From Elusimicrobiota bacterium (lineage in GTDB: Bacteria > Elusimicrobiota > Elusimicrobia > O2-12-FULL-59-9): DNA of 10,136 nt. A program made the position numbers and the translations under genes. The stretch lies in contig JACQRQ010000134.1 in NCBI GenBank assembly GCA_016206405.1, positions 1-10,136 of the forward strand. Direction: 5' to 3'. The notes below the pieces were generated by a model that ran no database searches, was not told the origin of the DNA, and saw only the letters and a list, made by a program, of their open reading frames with translations. Shown one piece after another: positions 1-6,825 of this stretch (positions are counted from its first letter, which is position 1; each line of letters begins with the position of its first letter).

Positions 1-236
1 ATTTTTGTCAATATTTCCTGTTTTTTATTTCCTTTTTTTTAGAGTTCTCGCAGGCGCCGCTCTCAATTGCCGCAGGTGCAGCAGCAGTGAAGGCAAAAAA
101 GCTAAAATCATCCTCCGCCCGGCAGCCGACAGCGCCGACGGGCTTACGATAATGCCGCAACATTCAGGCTGGAATGGAATGGGGCGATTATTATGAGATT
201 CCATCGTTCGCCGTCAAATTTTGCGGGAGCCTGACC
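1..236. other. Upstream region of the CNNM gene, no gene supported
   Basis: The first ~55 bases are T-rich and may be the tail of an upstream transcription unit, but no stem precedes the T runs inside the window. A TAAAAT hexamer at 103-108 could be a -10 box, but no convincing -35 sits at the right distance, so I do not call a promoter. I looked for a manganese or magnesium riboswitch because such elements precede some metal transporter genes, and saw no recognisable core. Confidence 0.4.
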
Positions 237-1745
237 ATGCCGGCGGTTGCCATCCTCGTCATCCTGATCGGCCTAAACATCCTATTCGTGCTTATGGAAT
301 ATGCGCTGGTTCGGACGAGGCCGGCAAGAATCGAAATTCTGGCGCGCAAGGGCGACGCGCGGGCTCTGCGCGTCCAGGAGATGCTCTCGCATATCGATAG
401 ATACCTAGCCGCCATACAGGTCGGGATCACGTTGGTCGCCCTCGCCTTGGGCGCCTTCGCCGAGCCGCCCATCACGGAGATCCTCCAAGGCTGGACGGAG
501 CGGACGTTGGGCGATCTTCCCGACTTTCCGCTCCGAGTCGTGTCCCTGGCTGTCGGGCTAGGACTTCTGGCGTATCTCCAAATCGTCCTAGGGGAGTTGC
601 TCCCGCGGACAATCGCCATCCATAAGGCCGAATCGCTCGCGCTATGGGGCTCATTCCCGCTCAAGATATGGGCCTTGTTATGCCGCGCGCCGGTCGCCGT
701 CATGGCCACGAGTTCCGCGTCCCTGGTGCGGCTATTAGGACTCAAGCCCGCTTCCGAAGCGGAGGCCGCCGCTTCCGAGGACGAGATCCGCATTCTTCTC
801 AGCGAGTCCCAGGAGAAGGGAGTTCTGCCGTTCGAGAGGCTCATTCTTCATGAGAACCTCTTTGACCTCAGCGCAGCCAAGGCTCGCGACGCCATGACGG
901 CGCGCGACAAAATCGCCTTTCTTTCCGTCGCCAAGCCCTGGCCGGAAAACCTCGAGACGATCCGGACTCGCCGGTTCTCGCGCTACCCTCTGTGCCGCGA
1001 AGATTTGGGGAGCGTCATCGGCTTGGTGCATGTCAAGGATATTGTCCTTCAGGCCGGCGGATCCACGCCCGACATCGAGCGCATCCGGCGCGATATCGCC
1101 TCCGTGCCTGAAACCGAGACGGTCGAACGGATGCTCAAGACCTTTCCCGACAAGGGTATTCACATGGCGTTGGTAAAGGAAGAAAAGAGAGGAGTCTCTG
1201 GACTCGTGACCCTTGAAGATCTATTCGAAGAAATCGTCGGCGAGGTCCAAGACGAATTCGACCTGCCCCAGGCGTGGTCGCTGGCGGACGTAGTGATCCC
1301 CTCGGCTGTGGCCGTTCAATTGGAAGCGAAAGGGGCTGATGAAGCCATCCGCGTGTTGACGGGACGTCTTTGCGCGGCCGAGCCGTCGATCCAAAAGGAC
1401 GCGGCTCTGCGCGCGGTGCTTGACCGGGAGCGCTTATTCTCAAGCGGCGTGGGCCGCGGAGTGGCGGTGCCGCACGCCAGGCTCGCCGACAGCAAGCGCG
1501 CCTTCGTCGCCTTTGGCCGTTTCGCCAAGCCGGTGCCGTTTGCCGCGGCCCCCGACGCGGTTCCGATTCGCCTGGTTTTCCTCGTCCTGACGCCGGCCGG
1601 CTCTCCGGTCGCCCAGATTCGGATATTGGCGAGAATCGCCGCCCTCGCTTCCAATGAGACCATCCGGCGGCGGATGCTTCACGCCAAAAGCGCGGAGGCC
1701 TTGCTCGAGCTGCTTCGGACCGCGGACACCCTGCTCGCCAGCTAG
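237..1745 (+). CDS. CNNM/DUF21-CBS membrane protein fused to a PTS EIIA-like domain
   Basis: The predicted product has 502 residues and is an inner-membrane protein of the CNNM/CorC (hemolysin C-like) family. Residues ~1-190 form the DUF21 transmembrane domain, including LGELLPRT, the counterpart of the family's GE-x-x-P-K signature. Residues ~205-340 form a CBS pair (DAMTARD, VIGLVHVKDI, GLVTLEDLFEEIVGEVQDE). Family members transport or sense Mg2+ or other divalent cations and usually end in a CorC/HlyC domain. Here the C-terminus (~350-500) instead resembles PTS EIIA of the fructose/nitrogen class, with GVGRGVAVPHAR placing the phosphorylatable histidine at residue 413. I start at ATG 237 because GGGAG lies 7 bases upstream and the membrane segment follows at once; an in-frame ATG at 174 would add a 21-residue polar leader. 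The gene converges on the AI-2E gene with a 19-base gap. Function as a cation transporter with a phosphorylation- or metabolite-sensing tail is inferred. Confidence 0.9.
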   Translation: MPAVAILVILIGLNILFVLMEYALVRTRPARIEILARKGDARALRVQEMLSHIDRYLAAIQVGITLVALALGAFAEPPITEILQGWTERTLGDLPDFPLRVVSLAVGLGLLAYLQIVLGELLPRTIAIHKAESLALWGSFPLKIWALLCRAPVAVMATSSASLVRLLGLKPASEAEAAASEDEIRILLSESQEKGVLPFERLILHENLFDLSAAKARDAMTARDKIAFLSVAKPWPENLETIRTRRFSRYPLCREDLGSVIGLVHVKDIVLQAGGSTPDIERIRRDIASVPETETVERMLKTFPDKGIHMALVKEEKRGVSGLVTLEDLFEEIVGEVQDEFDLPQAWSLADVVIPSAVAVQLEAKGADEAIRVLTGRLCAAEPSIQKDAALRAVLDRERLFSSGVGRGVAVPHARLADSKRAFVAFGRFAKPVPFAAAPDAVPIRLVFLVLTPAGSPVAQIRILARIAALASNETIRRRMLHAKSAEALLELLRTADTLLAS

Positions 1746-1764
1746 ACTGCCGCCGGGAGCCTTG

Positions 1765-2886
1765 TTAATCTCCGCCCGTCTTTGAGTGCTGGTACTCTTC
1801 CCGATAAATCTGGATGAAGGCAAGGGTCATGGCGATAAGCAGAGGCCCCAAAATCAGCCCGAGAAATCCGTAGGTCCGAAGCCCGCCTAAGATTCCGAAG
1901 AACAGGAGCAAGAACGGCAGTTTCGCCTTGCTGCCGATGAGCATGGGCCGCAAGAAATTGTCCACGGTGCTCACGACCAGAGCGCCCCAGATGAGCAAGA
2001 ACAGCCCCGCCGCCTTGGACTGGGTCAACTGGTAGAGGGCGACGGGCAGCCATACGAGAGTCGGCCCGAAAGGCGGGATGAGGGCGGCGAAGGCGGCGGC
2101 AAATCCCAGGAAGATCGGGATTGGGACCCCAGCCATGGCGAACCCTATGCCGGCCAGAAACCCCTGGCTGGCCGCGGTCAGCACGGCGCCGCGGACGACC
2201 GCCGTCACGGTCTCATAAAGCCGCAGCGCCAGATGCTCCTTGTGGGAACGCTCCATAGGGGCCAATTCGAGGGCCCAATTGAGGACCGCGGCTCCATCCT
2301 TGAAGAAAAAAAACAGACTCAGCATGAGAACCGCCATGTTCACGATCAGCAGCAGGATATTTTTAGCGATCCAGCCGCCCAGTTCGCCGAGGGCCTCCGC
2401 CAATTGGCGAAGATTTCTCAGAAACAGCCCCTGAAAGTCGATATCGAAGCCGGCAAGTAAAGTCTCCGCCCTGCGCCACAGCGCGGAGAGGGATTGCGGG
2501 AGCATGGATTCAGGCTCGCTCATGCCCGTGGTTCGCAGCGTTTCCACCCAGATCCTAGCGGTTGGGTAGAGATCGGCGGATTCCCGGAACAGGAACCAAA
2601 CCAGGATCAGCGCGGGCGCGATGACGACGAGCATCACGGCCGCAGCGCTGATAAGGGCCGCGGCATGCTCCTGTTTGACCCTCCGCGCGACTCGCTTGTG
2701 CAATGGATAAAAGATGAGGGTCAAGGTCGCCGACCACGCGAGGGCGGTGAGGAAGGGCGAAAACATCCGCAGCAGTTGGGACAGGAGCAGCGCGAGGACC
2801 GCGTAGAAGAAATAGCGGAACGCCTGAGGACGCACCGTGCTAGGTCCCCGGTCGTCAGGCGAATCTGGCGGCTTTGATTCGGGCAA
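1765..2886 (-). CDS. AI-2E family transporter (PerM/YdiK-like)
   Basis: The 373-residue integral membrane protein has the usual length and layout of the AI-2E transporter family (formerly UPF0118). There are paired N-terminal membrane segments (~25-60), another at ~74-100, a soluble middle region, then a cluster of C-terminal segments from ~175 to 365. The conserved segment IPPFGPTLVWLPVALYQL is present in the C-terminal half. Family members have been linked to autoinducer-2 export, Na+/H+ antiport or simple permease roles, so the substrate cannot be named from sequence. The start is TTG at 2886, preceded by AGAGGA with about 5 bases of spacing. This start overlaps the end of the alternative oxidase gene by 32 bases, which suggests translational coupling and makes this the last gene of the minus-strand run. 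An FFFFK stretch near residue 195 marks the end of one membrane helix. Confidence 0.9.
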   Translation of the reverse strand: MPESKPPDSPDDRGPSTVRPQAFRYFFYAVLALLLSQLLRMFSPFLTALAWSATLTLIFYPLHKRVARRVKQEHAAALISAAAVMLVVIAPALILVWFLFRESADLYPTARIWVETLRTTGMSEPESMLPQSLSALWRRAETLLAGFDIDFQGLFLRNLRQLAEALGELGGWIAKNILLLIVNMAVLMLSLFFFFKDGAAVLNWALELAPMERSHKEHLALRLYETVTAVVRGAVLTAASQGFLAGIGFAMAGVPIPIFLGFAAAFAALIPPFGPTLVWLPVALYQLTQSKAAGLFLLIWGALVVSTVDNFLRPMLIGSKAKLPFLLLFFGILGGLRTYGFLGLILGPLLIAMTLAFIQIYREEYQHSKTGGD

Positions 2887-3511
2887 GGCTTTCCTCTTTA
2901 TGGATCCGCTCGTCCAGACCGATGTTCCTAAAGAGATCGGCGAGGGACTTGAAGTCGCCGTAATCCCCCTTGAAATCGCTGTCGAACGACTCAGTCTCGA
3001 ACGACGAATTTTCGCGCACGAACTCCATATACTCGTGCTCCGCGTGATCCTCGAAGTCCGCGTTGAGCGCGTAGCTGCGGGCCGGCTTCATCACGTAGAG
3101 CAGCCAACTGACGTGGTAATAAAAAAAAGCGATGAACTGGGGCAGCAGCCGGTAGAGAAGAAAACTCTCGCGGACGCCCTTTTTCTGCGTCATCTCCTCC
3201 AGAATCAACAGGTGCCACTGCTCGTTGTCCTGCTGGGCCCGCGACTCCTTAACGAACTCAAAGACGCGGCGCGCGAAGCCCGGGGACTTGTAGGTGTGAG
3301 TCATGGCGATATAGGCTACGTGTTCCCAGGACTGATACGGGACGCGGGCGATGACCTCCAGGACCTTGAACTTTGAGAGGGTGCGGGTTCGGCCGTAGAC
3401 GACGTCCATTCCGATGAACAACATCTGGGCCAAGAGGCCGTACGCTCTCCTCGGGGCGCCCAGGGTCTTCGCTTGTTCAGCCTGAAGGTCGCCGTGCGCC
3501 AAGGTCTTCAT
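2855..3511 (-). CDS. aox: Alternative oxidase (di-iron ubiquinol oxidase)
   Basis: The 218-residue product matches alternative oxidase, an interfacial membrane di-iron enzyme that oxidises ubiquinol and reduces oxygen to water without pumping protons. All six expected iron ligands can be placed: E52 in VLEVIARVP, E97 and H100 in NEQWHLL, E154 in FEDHAEHEY, and E201 and H204 in DERIH. Y161 occupies the position of the conserved active-site tyrosine. The hydrophobic stretch ~117-141 fits the membrane-binding helices. The ATG at 3511 shares its A with the TGA of a small upstream ORF (TGATG), and GGCGGAG lies just upstream; a TTG at 3514 is an alternative start. The AI-2E transporter gene overlaps the 3' end. 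Bacterial alternative oxidases are known but patchily distributed. A plastid-type terminal oxidase is the same fold, so quinone specificity is not settled. Identification is strong. Confidence 0.9.
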   Translation of the reverse strand: MKTLAHGDLQAEQAKTLGAPRRAYGLLAQMLFIGMDVVYGRTRTLSKFKVLEVIARVPYQSWEHVAYIAMTHTYKSPGFARRVFEFVKESRAQQDNEQWHLLILEEMTQKKGVRESFLLYRLLPQFIAFFYYHVSWLLYVMKPARSYALNADFEDHAEHEYMEFVRENSSFETESFDSDFKGDYGDFKSLADLFRNIGLDERIHKEESLARIKAARFA

Positions 3512-3612
3512 CAACTCCGCCCCAACCGCTCCCTGGACAGCATGGCGCCTATCGCTGCGCAGGCGATCAAAAATAGGCCAAACCCGATCATCCGCTTCGA
3601 CGATTTAAGCAT
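3511..3612 (-). CDS. Small single-pass membrane peptide upstream of the oxidase
   Basis: This 33-residue ORF starts at ATG 3612 and ends in a TGA that overlaps the oxidase ATG by one base (TGATG). The peptide has a basic N-terminus (MLKSSKR), one hydrophobic segment at about residues 8-25 (MIGFGLFLIACAAIGAML), and a basic tail (SRERLGRS), as in bacterial single-pass small proteins. GAGAAG sits 3 bases upstream of the start, which is a weak and rather close ribosome site. It could be a true small subunit or accessory peptide for the membrane-bound oxidase, or simply a leader that couples oxidase translation. I do not recognise it from any family. Composition and coupling favour a real gene, but the short length leaves doubt. 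Confidence 0.45.
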   Translation of the reverse strand: MLKSSKRMIGFGLFLIACAAIGAMLSRERLGRS

Positions 3613-3786
3613 ATTCTTCTCAGGGGGTTTCCGACATCTTCTTGAGCAATCTCTCGACCTCTTTCATCTCATGGCCATCATCTCTTCTATCATCGGTGAT
3701 CCGCCAAGCCCCGTATAAACAGCTTCCGCCCGGACATGCGCCGGAACTTCAATGAGCAAATCCCAAAACAGGGGTCCGAGCCCATC
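3613..3786 (-). other. Gap between lipoprotein and oxidase genes with fragmentary minus-strand ORFs
   Basis: No complete gene is supported here. On the minus strand there is a chain of tiny overlapping frames. One is a 15-codon ORF at 3667-3620 (MKEVERLLKKMSETP) that could form an amphipathic helix. The frame containing it stays open upstream for another ~25 codons with no start codon, so it may be the remnant of a frameshifted small gene. An imperfect stem (TTCCG with CGGAA) near 3724-3746 has no T run. No clear promoter was found on the minus strand, so I cannot say whether the oxidase genes are read through from upstream or started here. Confidence 0.3.
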
Positions 3787-4296
3787 CTATTTCTCTGCCG
3801 TGAGCCTCGGCGAATGCGTCCTTAATCTAGCCCAAGTCTCGGGGTCGATAATTCTTGAGACATTCAATCCCTTTTCACTCTGGAACTTTGCGATCTGTTC
3901 CCGGGTCCGGGCGCCCAAGACCCCATCCAAGTCACCGGGATCGAAACCCGCCTCCTTGAGGGACCGCTGTATTTCATCAACATCCGAAGGACCGTCACGA
4001 GCCTTGGTCCTGTTGATCTCCTCCCATGTCTCGGTGCTCATGTATCCGGAGGACTCCAGGCTTCTTGAGACCTGGAATGCCTTGATGGCATTGCGGGTCC
4101 CAGGCCCAATGATCCCGTCCACCGACTCGATCCCGTATCCGGCGTACATCAACGCCAGTTGAAGGTTCTTGACCTTGCCGTCATCCCAGCCGTAAAGGGA
4201 ACCGATCAACGCTTCCTCTTCCTTCTGGGCGGGAGACTTGCCGCAGCCTATAGATAGAGCCGCAGCGAACAGGATGATCGATAACCGGGCACGCAC
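3787..4296 (-). CDS. Lipoprotein with two peptidoglycan-binding (PG_binding_1) domains
   Basis: The 169-residue product begins with a lipoprotein-like signal peptide (RLSIILFAAALSIGC). The candidate lipidated Cys is residue 18, with G at -1 but an imperfect lipobox because S and I occupy -3 and -2. Two copies of the PG_binding_1 fold follow, at ~40-94 and ~105-158. Each has the family pattern of a leading helix, a (V/L)DG(I/V)(I/L)G core, T-R-x-x-I-x-x-F-Q and a final ETW (VDGIIGPGTRNAIKAFQ and LDGVLGARTREQIAKFQ). No catalytic domain is attached, so the likely role is tethering the envelope lipid layer to peptidoglycan or presenting a partner. The start is GTG at 4296 with GGAG 7 bases upstream. 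It follows HtpX on the same strand after 127 bases that contain one small possible ORF. Confidence 0.85.
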   Translation of the reverse strand: MRARLSIILFAAALSIGCGKSPAQKEEEALIGSLYGWDDGKVKNLQLALMYAGYGIESVDGIIGPGTRNAIKAFQVSRSLESSGYMSTETWEEINRTKARDGPSDVDEIQRSLKEAGFDPGDLDGVLGARTREQIAKFQSEKGLNVSRIIDPETWARLRTHSPRLTAEK

Positions 4297-4300
4297 TTGG

Positions 4301-4390
4301 CTACTCCGTGTCCCTGATCGTCACGCGACACCCCGCGTTCACGACTTTCATTTGATCACCGCTTCCCCAGGTTTCTTTCATAATCCGCAT
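4301..4390 (-). CDS. Possible 29-residue ORF between htpX and the lipoprotein gene
   Basis: An ATG at 4390 with AAGG about 6 bases upstream opens a 29-residue frame (MRIMKETWGSGD then QMKVVNAGCRVTIRDTE). It ends at TAG 4301, only 4 bases before the GTG of the lipoprotein gene, so it could couple that gene to htpX. The second half, KVVNAGCRVTIRDTE, faintly recalls the first strands of a GreA- or FKBP-type beta barrel, but it is far too short to call. It may equally be a chance ORF or a remnant. Confidence 0.25.
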   Translation of the reverse strand: MRIMKETWGSGDQMKVVNAGCRVTIRDTE

Positions 4391-4423
4391 TCCGCCTTCT
4401 CTCCCGATCACATCGGCTCTCTC

Positions 4424-5308
4424 TTAGCGCATGGATTCCAATTTCGCGATGCGCTCTTCCAATGGCGGGTGGGTCGCCAGGAGAGCCATCAAGCCTCCGG
4501 ACTGCCCCGAGATTTTCAGCGTGGCGACCGACGCATGCTCTTGCAGGCCGATGGTTTCCATGGAGCGCTTAAGCGCCTTGAGGGCATCGATCATGCTGGC
4601 ACTTCCTGCGAGTTTGGCTCCGCCCGCGTCTGCGCGAAACTCGCGCCGGCGGGAAAAGTAGGAGACGACCATCGCCCCAAGAAGGCTGAAGGCGATTTCC
4701 AGCGCCATCGTGACCATGAAGTTCACCATGCGCCGGGACTCTTCCTTGACGTTCTGGCTGACGGCGAACGCGATCACCCGCGCGAAGAACATGACGAAGG
4801 CATTGACGACACCCTGAACCAAAGTCATGGTCACCATATCGCCGTTGGCGATGTGGGCCACCTCGTGCCCCAGCACGCCTTCCATTTGCCTCCGGCTCAG
4901 GCGGCCTATCAGTCCGCTTGAGACCGCGACGAGAGCCCGCGCCTTGGTGGGGCCGGTGGCGAAGGCGTTGACTTCCGGACTATCGTAGACTCCCACTTCC
5001 GGCATGGCCGGAAGGTTCGCGGACTTGGCTAGGCGGTGGACCGTTTGAACGAGTTCGCCCAGGTCCCCGTGATCTCGCTCAGGGTCGATCACCTTCACGC
5101 CCAGCATCCACTTGGCCATGATCCTGGACAGTCCCAGGGAGATGAAGGCCCCGCCCATGCCCCAGACCAGGCAGAAGCCCATCAGCGCCTGGTAGTCGAT
5201 GCCGTAAGCCGTCAGATAAGGCCGGACGCCCAGGACCTGGAGAACGATGGAGATCGTCACCACGACCAGGATATTGACCGTTACGAACAGAAACACGCGC
5301 TTGATCAT
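4424..5308 (-). CDS. htpX: HtpX family membrane metalloprotease
   Basis: The 294-residue product is the M48B zinc protease HtpX, an inner-membrane quality-control enzyme that cleaves misfolded or damaged membrane proteins with its active site on the cytoplasmic side. Two N-terminal membrane helices lie at ~5-27 and ~41-62. The zinc motif HEVAH is at 148-152, followed by NGD. The third zinc ligand is E223 in RRREFRADAGGAKLAG. Two more hydrophobic segments lie at ~160-183 and ~195-217. The length matches the family (about 290). The start is ATG 5308, preceded by AGGAGG with a 10-base spacer. The ATG overlaps the TGA of the small lipoprotein gene by 4 bases, so the two are coupled. In other bacteria htpX is induced by membrane stress through Cpx or heat-shock control; here the shared operon suggests control from the promoter near 6830. 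Confidence 0.95.
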   Translation of the reverse strand: MIKRVFLFVTVNILVVVTISIVLQVLGVRPYLTAYGIDYQALMGFCLVWGMGGAFISLGLSRIMAKWMLGVKVIDPERDHGDLGELVQTVHRLAKSANLPAMPEVGVYDSPEVNAFATGPTKARALVAVSSGLIGRLSRRQMEGVLGHEVAHIANGDMVTMTLVQGVVNAFVMFFARVIAFAVSQNVKEESRRMVNFMVTMALEIAFSLLGAMVVSYFSRRREFRADAGGAKLAGSASMIDALKALKRSMETIGLQEHASVATLKISGQSGGLMALLATHPPLEERIAKLESMR

Positions 5309-5490
5309 GATAATGACGCCTCCTCAATTTGTGCCGCATGCAGCCTGATCGGGTCGCATCCCGCAGTGAACTGGTCCGGATGAAACGGGCGAGATCCAAG
5401 TCCACGACACCCGAAGCTGGTCAGAAGAAAAGCCGGAAGGGCAATGAGCAGGATAAGCATCGTGATTCGGCTTTTCCATTGGGGACTCAT
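5305..5490 (-). CDS. Small predicted lipoprotein between terC and htpX
   Basis: This 61-residue ORF overlaps the genes on both sides by 4 bases (ATGA at 5487-5490 with terC and at 5305-5308 with htpX), which argues strongly for a real, co-translated gene. The N-terminus is basic (MSPQWKSR), followed by the hydrophobic core ITMLILLIALPAFLLTSFG and Cys28, a plausible lipidation site although F at -2 is not ideal. The mature part would be only ~34 residues (CRGLGSRPFHPDQFTAGCDP and then IRLHAAQIEEASLS) with a second Cys at 45. I do not recognise the family. AAGGA lies ~10 bases upstream of the ATG. It could be a periplasmic or surface partner of TerC or HtpX; that role is inference from position only. 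Confidence 0.65.
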   Translation of the reverse strand: MSPQWKSRITMLILLIALPAFLLTSFGCRGLGSRPFHPDQFTAGCDPIRLHAAQIEEASLS

Positions 5491-6461
5491 CTTTGATTGT
5501 CCTTGTCCTGAATAGAAGGTCCGCCCTCAATCTTCCGGGACTCTTGCGCCGCCTTTTTCTTGATTAGGATAGAAGCCAGGATCGATAGAGCTAAAATTCC
5601 AAGCACGATCCCCAGGGAAGCGCCTATGGGCACCTTGTAAACATCCACCAGGAGCATCTTCACGCCCACGTAACAGAGGATGATGGAGATGCCTACCTTA
5701 AGGAACCGGAATAGTCCCATGACGCCTGACAGGAGAAAAAAGAGCGAACGAAGCCCCAGGATAGCGAACACGTTGGATGTATAGACGATGAACTGGTCCG
5801 TGGTGATGGCCAGGATCGCCGGGATGGAATCCACCGCAAAGACCAGGTCCGAGGCCTCCACGACAAGAAGCGTCGCAAACAGAGGGGTCGCATGCCAAAT
5901 GGCCTTTTCCTTTATGAAGAAAGCTTCCCCCGCATAGCTGTCGGCGATGGGCATGAAGCGTTTGAAGAGCCTAAGCACCGGGTTTTTGTCGGGCTCGATT
6001 CTCTGGTCTTTCTGGAGGAGCATCTTGATGCCTGTGAATATCAGCATCCCGCCGAACACATAAATGATCCAATGGAATGCGTGGATGAGCTTTACCCCGG
6101 CAAGGATAAAGATCAAGCGCATCACCACAGCGCCCAAAATGCCCCAGTGAAGGACCCTGGGCTGATACTGCCTTGGCACGCTGAAGTAATCGAAGATCAC
6201 GATGAAGATGAACATGTTGTCCACGGAAAGGGAGTACTCGATGATATAGCCGGTGAGAAACTCCAGGGCTTTTTGGGAGCCCAGGCGGAAGTATATCCAG
6301 ATGCCGAAAAGGAGAGCGAGGGAAACCCATGCCGTGCACCAGCCCCCCGCCTCCTTAAGGGAGATCACATGCGCCCTGCGGTTGAGAACTCCCAAGTCAA
6401 TGTAGAGCACCGTGGCCACGAGCCCTGCAAAGACTGCCCACATCCAGGCTTCGCCGTGCAT
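5487..6461 (-). CDS. TerC/Alx family integral membrane protein
   Basis: The 324-residue product belongs to the TerC family and, by length and arrangement, to the Alx-like branch. It has about nine hydrophobic segments. Conserved acidic motifs lie in the membrane: SVDN at 79-82 with the following MFIF, and EASDLVFAVDSIPAI at 202-216 (D205, D211). A central cytoplasmic loop with charged residues (~150-187) is typical. Family members act in Mn2+ export, calcium handling, pH response and tellurite resistance; metal efflux is the most likely role here. The ATG at 6461 shares its A with the TGA of the preceding ORF (TGATG), and GGAAAT-type purines lie just upstream. No manganese riboswitch was seen, and the mapped promoter leaves a leader of only about 20 bases before the first gene. 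The tail (KKKAAQESRK) is cytoplasmic and charged. Confidence 0.93.
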   Translation of the reverse strand: MHGEAWMWAVFAGLVATVLYIDLGVLNRRAHVISLKEAGGWCTAWVSLALLFGIWIYFRLGSQKALEFLTGYIIEYSLSVDNMFIFIVIFDYFSVPRQYQPRVLHWGILGAVVMRLIFILAGVKLIHAFHWIIYVFGGMLIFTGIKMLLQKDQRIEPDKNPVLRLFKRFMPIADSYAGEAFFIKEKAIWHATPLFATLLVVEASDLVFAVDSIPAILAITTDQFIVYTSNVFAILGLRSLFFLLSGVMGLFRFLKVGISIILCYVGVKMLLVDVYKVPIGASLGIVLGILALSILASILIKKKAAQESRKIEGGPSIQDKDNQR

Positions 6462-6799
6462 CAGGGATTTCCTCCGGAAATTCTCCCGCTCAAATCCCGC
6501 GCTTTCTTCAAGAACCTCCGTTCATGGGAGGATATTGTCTTTGGTTCACCTACGCCTTCTTTAGCGAGTTTGAAATGCCAGGAACCTGTGCTGAGCAATG
6601 AACTCCCGAAGAAGCAGCAAGAAAATGCCCTGGGAGGGATTCCCATAAACGTCGCCGACAGGAACGGGCGGAAGGATATTCCCGAAAGCCCCGCCCCATA
6701 ATTGATGGCCGAGATGGGAACGATGGGGATGAGTTCTGCAAAGGAATCCGTCGGGTCCATCGCCATCAGCTTCAATTGGTTCTTGAATGCCCGCAGCAT
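6461..6799 (-). CDS. Half-length VTT/DedA-type (TVP38/TMEM64-like) membrane ORF
   Basis: The 112-residue product resembles only the C-terminal half of VTT (SNARE-associated, TVP38/TMEM64) proteins. The signature IPIVPISAINYGAGLSGI followed by SFRPFLSATFMGIPP and a GSSL turn fits the conserved core found in full-length ~200-residue members. The N-terminal half, with its re-entrant loop and early helices, is missing, and residues 1-20 replace it. A polar tail from ~75 is also unlike the family. Yet expression signals are excellent: GGGGAGGAG 5 bases before the ATG, a strong promoter 20-30 bases further up, an in-frame TAG just upstream confirming the start, and a TGATG junction with terC. It may be a functional shortened protein, or a truncated gene kept because it drives terC translation. 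Full-length relatives are lipid scramblases or metal-related transporters. Confidence 0.6.
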   Translation of the reverse strand: MLRAFKNQLKLMAMDPTDSFAELIPIVPISAINYGAGLSGISFRPFLSATFMGIPPRAFSCCFFGSSLLSTGSWHFKLAKEGVGEPKTISSHERRFLKKARDLSGRISGGNP

Positions 6800-6825
6800 A
6801 TCTCTCCTCCCCGGCCGATAGTACT

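Noticed and set aside
5..196. 63-codon plus-strand frame at the left edge
   Set aside because: It starts with TTG, lacks a ribosome site, begins in T-rich low-complexity DNA and matches nothing I recognise.
191..844. 217-codon minus-strand frame within the CNNM gene
   Set aside because: It is Ser/Arg-rich and antisense to the DUF21 domain, typical of a shadow frame in GC-rich DNA.
1740..1770. Shared bidirectional terminator between the CNNM and AI-2E genes
   Set aside because: The 19-base gap has no stable stem followed by a T run on either strand.
2837..3376. 179-codon plus-strand frame opposite the oxidase gene
   Set aside because: The opposite strand encodes the oxidase with all six metal ligands; the plus-strand product has no recognisable family.
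4238..4921. 227-codon plus-strand frame opposite htpX and the lipoprotein gene
   Set aside because: It is antisense to HtpX with its intact HEVAH motif and shows no domain of its own.
5892..6701. 269-codon plus-strand frame opposite the TerC gene
   Set aside because: It is antisense to a clearly conserved membrane protein gene and its product is rich in His, Glu and Pro, as expected from the complement of hydrophobic codons.
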